Shown: piece after piece, positions 7,466-7,911 of the stretch
Layout: each line of letters starts with the position of its first letter
Numbering within the stretch: position 1 is the first letter of the stretch
NCBI GenBank assembly: GCA_013002475.1
Contig: JABDJM010000388.1
Span: 1-7,911, forward strand
Length of the DNA: 7,911 nucleotides
Reading direction: 5' to 3'
Source of the DNA: Saprospiraceae bacterium
Lineage (GTDB): Bacteria; Bacteroidota; Bacteroidia; Chitinophagales; Saprospiraceae
Translations under genes and position numbers: made by a program
Notes under the pieces: generated by a model
Databases searched by the model: none
Told to the model about the DNA's origin: nothing
Seen by the model: only the letters and a program-made list of their open reading frames with translations

Positions 7466-7911
7466 TTATTTTCTAACTATGATAAACTTGAGTGTCTCCC
7501 ATTCTTTCTTGAATGGATAGGTAATGTAGTACACTCCAGCAGGTAGATCACTTAAATCAAGGTGGATATTATTCCAGCCCAGGTCTGTTTCCAGATCATA
7601 GTATTTGACGTGTATTCCAAGATTGTTGGTGATGAAGAACTTGGTAAATTCTTTATCAGCATAGAATCTGACTTTTAGGGGTTTAGTTCCCTCTTGCATC
7701 GGATTCGGGAAAAGGGTCATTCCTCCGCCGTTGCTATCGCCACAATCGGTGTTGCCAACAGCAACGAAGGAGTATTCATAAGAACCATCTTTGTCAACAA
7801 TCTTCAACCTGTAGTAGTTCGTTGCTTTGGCCGTTTCATCAAGGAAGAAGTAACTTCTAGGAACATTGCCTCCCGTAGAGTTGAGGACCGCAATGGTTTC
7901 AAAGATCTCTC
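7466..7911 (-). CDS. C-terminal part of a T9SS-secreted protein, 5' end beyond window
   Basis: Only the last 147 or so codons are visible. Read leftward, the frame stays open to the right edge, so a start at the TTG codon 7807-7805 is not credible; that codon is an internal Leu within NYYRLKIVDKDGSYEYS. The visible N-terminal stretch (FETIAVLNSTGG...YFFLDE...NYYRLK...DKDGSYEYS) is the beta-sandwich segment that often precedes the sorting domain in large Bacteroidota surface proteins. After a Gly/Asn-rich linker (GDSNGGG) comes the sorting domain: LFPNP, FFITNNLGIHVKYYD, LSDLPAGVYYITY, ending KFIIVRK with a TAA stop. This is a T9SS type A signal. The function of the full protein cannot be told because its effector domains lie outside the window. 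It converges on the propeller gene with 56 bases between the two stops. Confidence 0.9.
   Translation of the reverse strand, partial: EIFETIAVLNSTGGNVPRSYFFLDETAKATNYYRLKIVDKDGSYEYSFVAVGNTDCGDSNGGGMTLFPNPMQEGTKPLKVRFYADKEFTKFFITNNLGIHVKYYDLETDLGWNNIHLDLSDLPAGVYYITYPFKKEWETLKFIIVRK

Noticed and set aside
1..7911. CRISPR arrays, tRNA or rRNA genes, insertion sequences, riboswitches
   Set aside because: I looked for short regular direct repeats, cloverleaf-like sequences, transposase motifs and terminal inverted repeats by eye and saw none. The gaps between genes are all under 100 bases and hold only the terminators and start signals described.

Overview
The window looks like an ordinary chromosomal segment of a Bacteroidota bacterium. 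The clearest signs are two proteins ending in type IX secretion system (T9SS) C-terminal sorting domains, an outer-membrane protein of the DUF5723 type, and a lipoprotein of a style common in this phylum. Base composition is moderate and looks similar across the window. I see no transposase, integrase, tRNA, rRNA, CRISPR array or phage gene. The genus cannot be read from the sequence.

Layout from left to right: (1) the 3' four-fifths of a membrane-bound, ion-pumping pyrophosphatase (hppA), entering from the left edge and ending at a strong intrinsic terminator; (2) a 512-residue lipoprotein of unknown function whose true start lies just after that terminator; (3) 8 bases later, a DUF5723-like outer-membrane beta-barrel protein; (4) after a 73-base gap, a large Asp-box beta-propeller protein (sortilin/VPS10-like) with a lipoprotein-type signal and a T9SS sorting domain; (5) a convergent gene entering from the right edge, of which only the C-terminal part of another T9SS cargo protein is visible. 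A hairpin between genes 4 and 5 probably serves as their shared terminator.

The pyrophosphatase is an energy-conserving inner-membrane pump and appears to be a separate transcription unit. The lipoprotein and the barrel are very likely co-transcribed and may work together at the outer membrane (inference). The propeller protein lies on the same strand just downstream and is predicted to be displayed on or released from the cell surface. No gene here can be assigned a specific substrate.

I find no convincing undescribed system. The points most worth checking are the lipoprotein/DUF5723 pair, the combination of a lipobox with a T9SS tail in the propeller protein, the ion-specificity residues of the pyrophosphatase, and a false upstream start codon for the lipoprotein that sits on the terminator.
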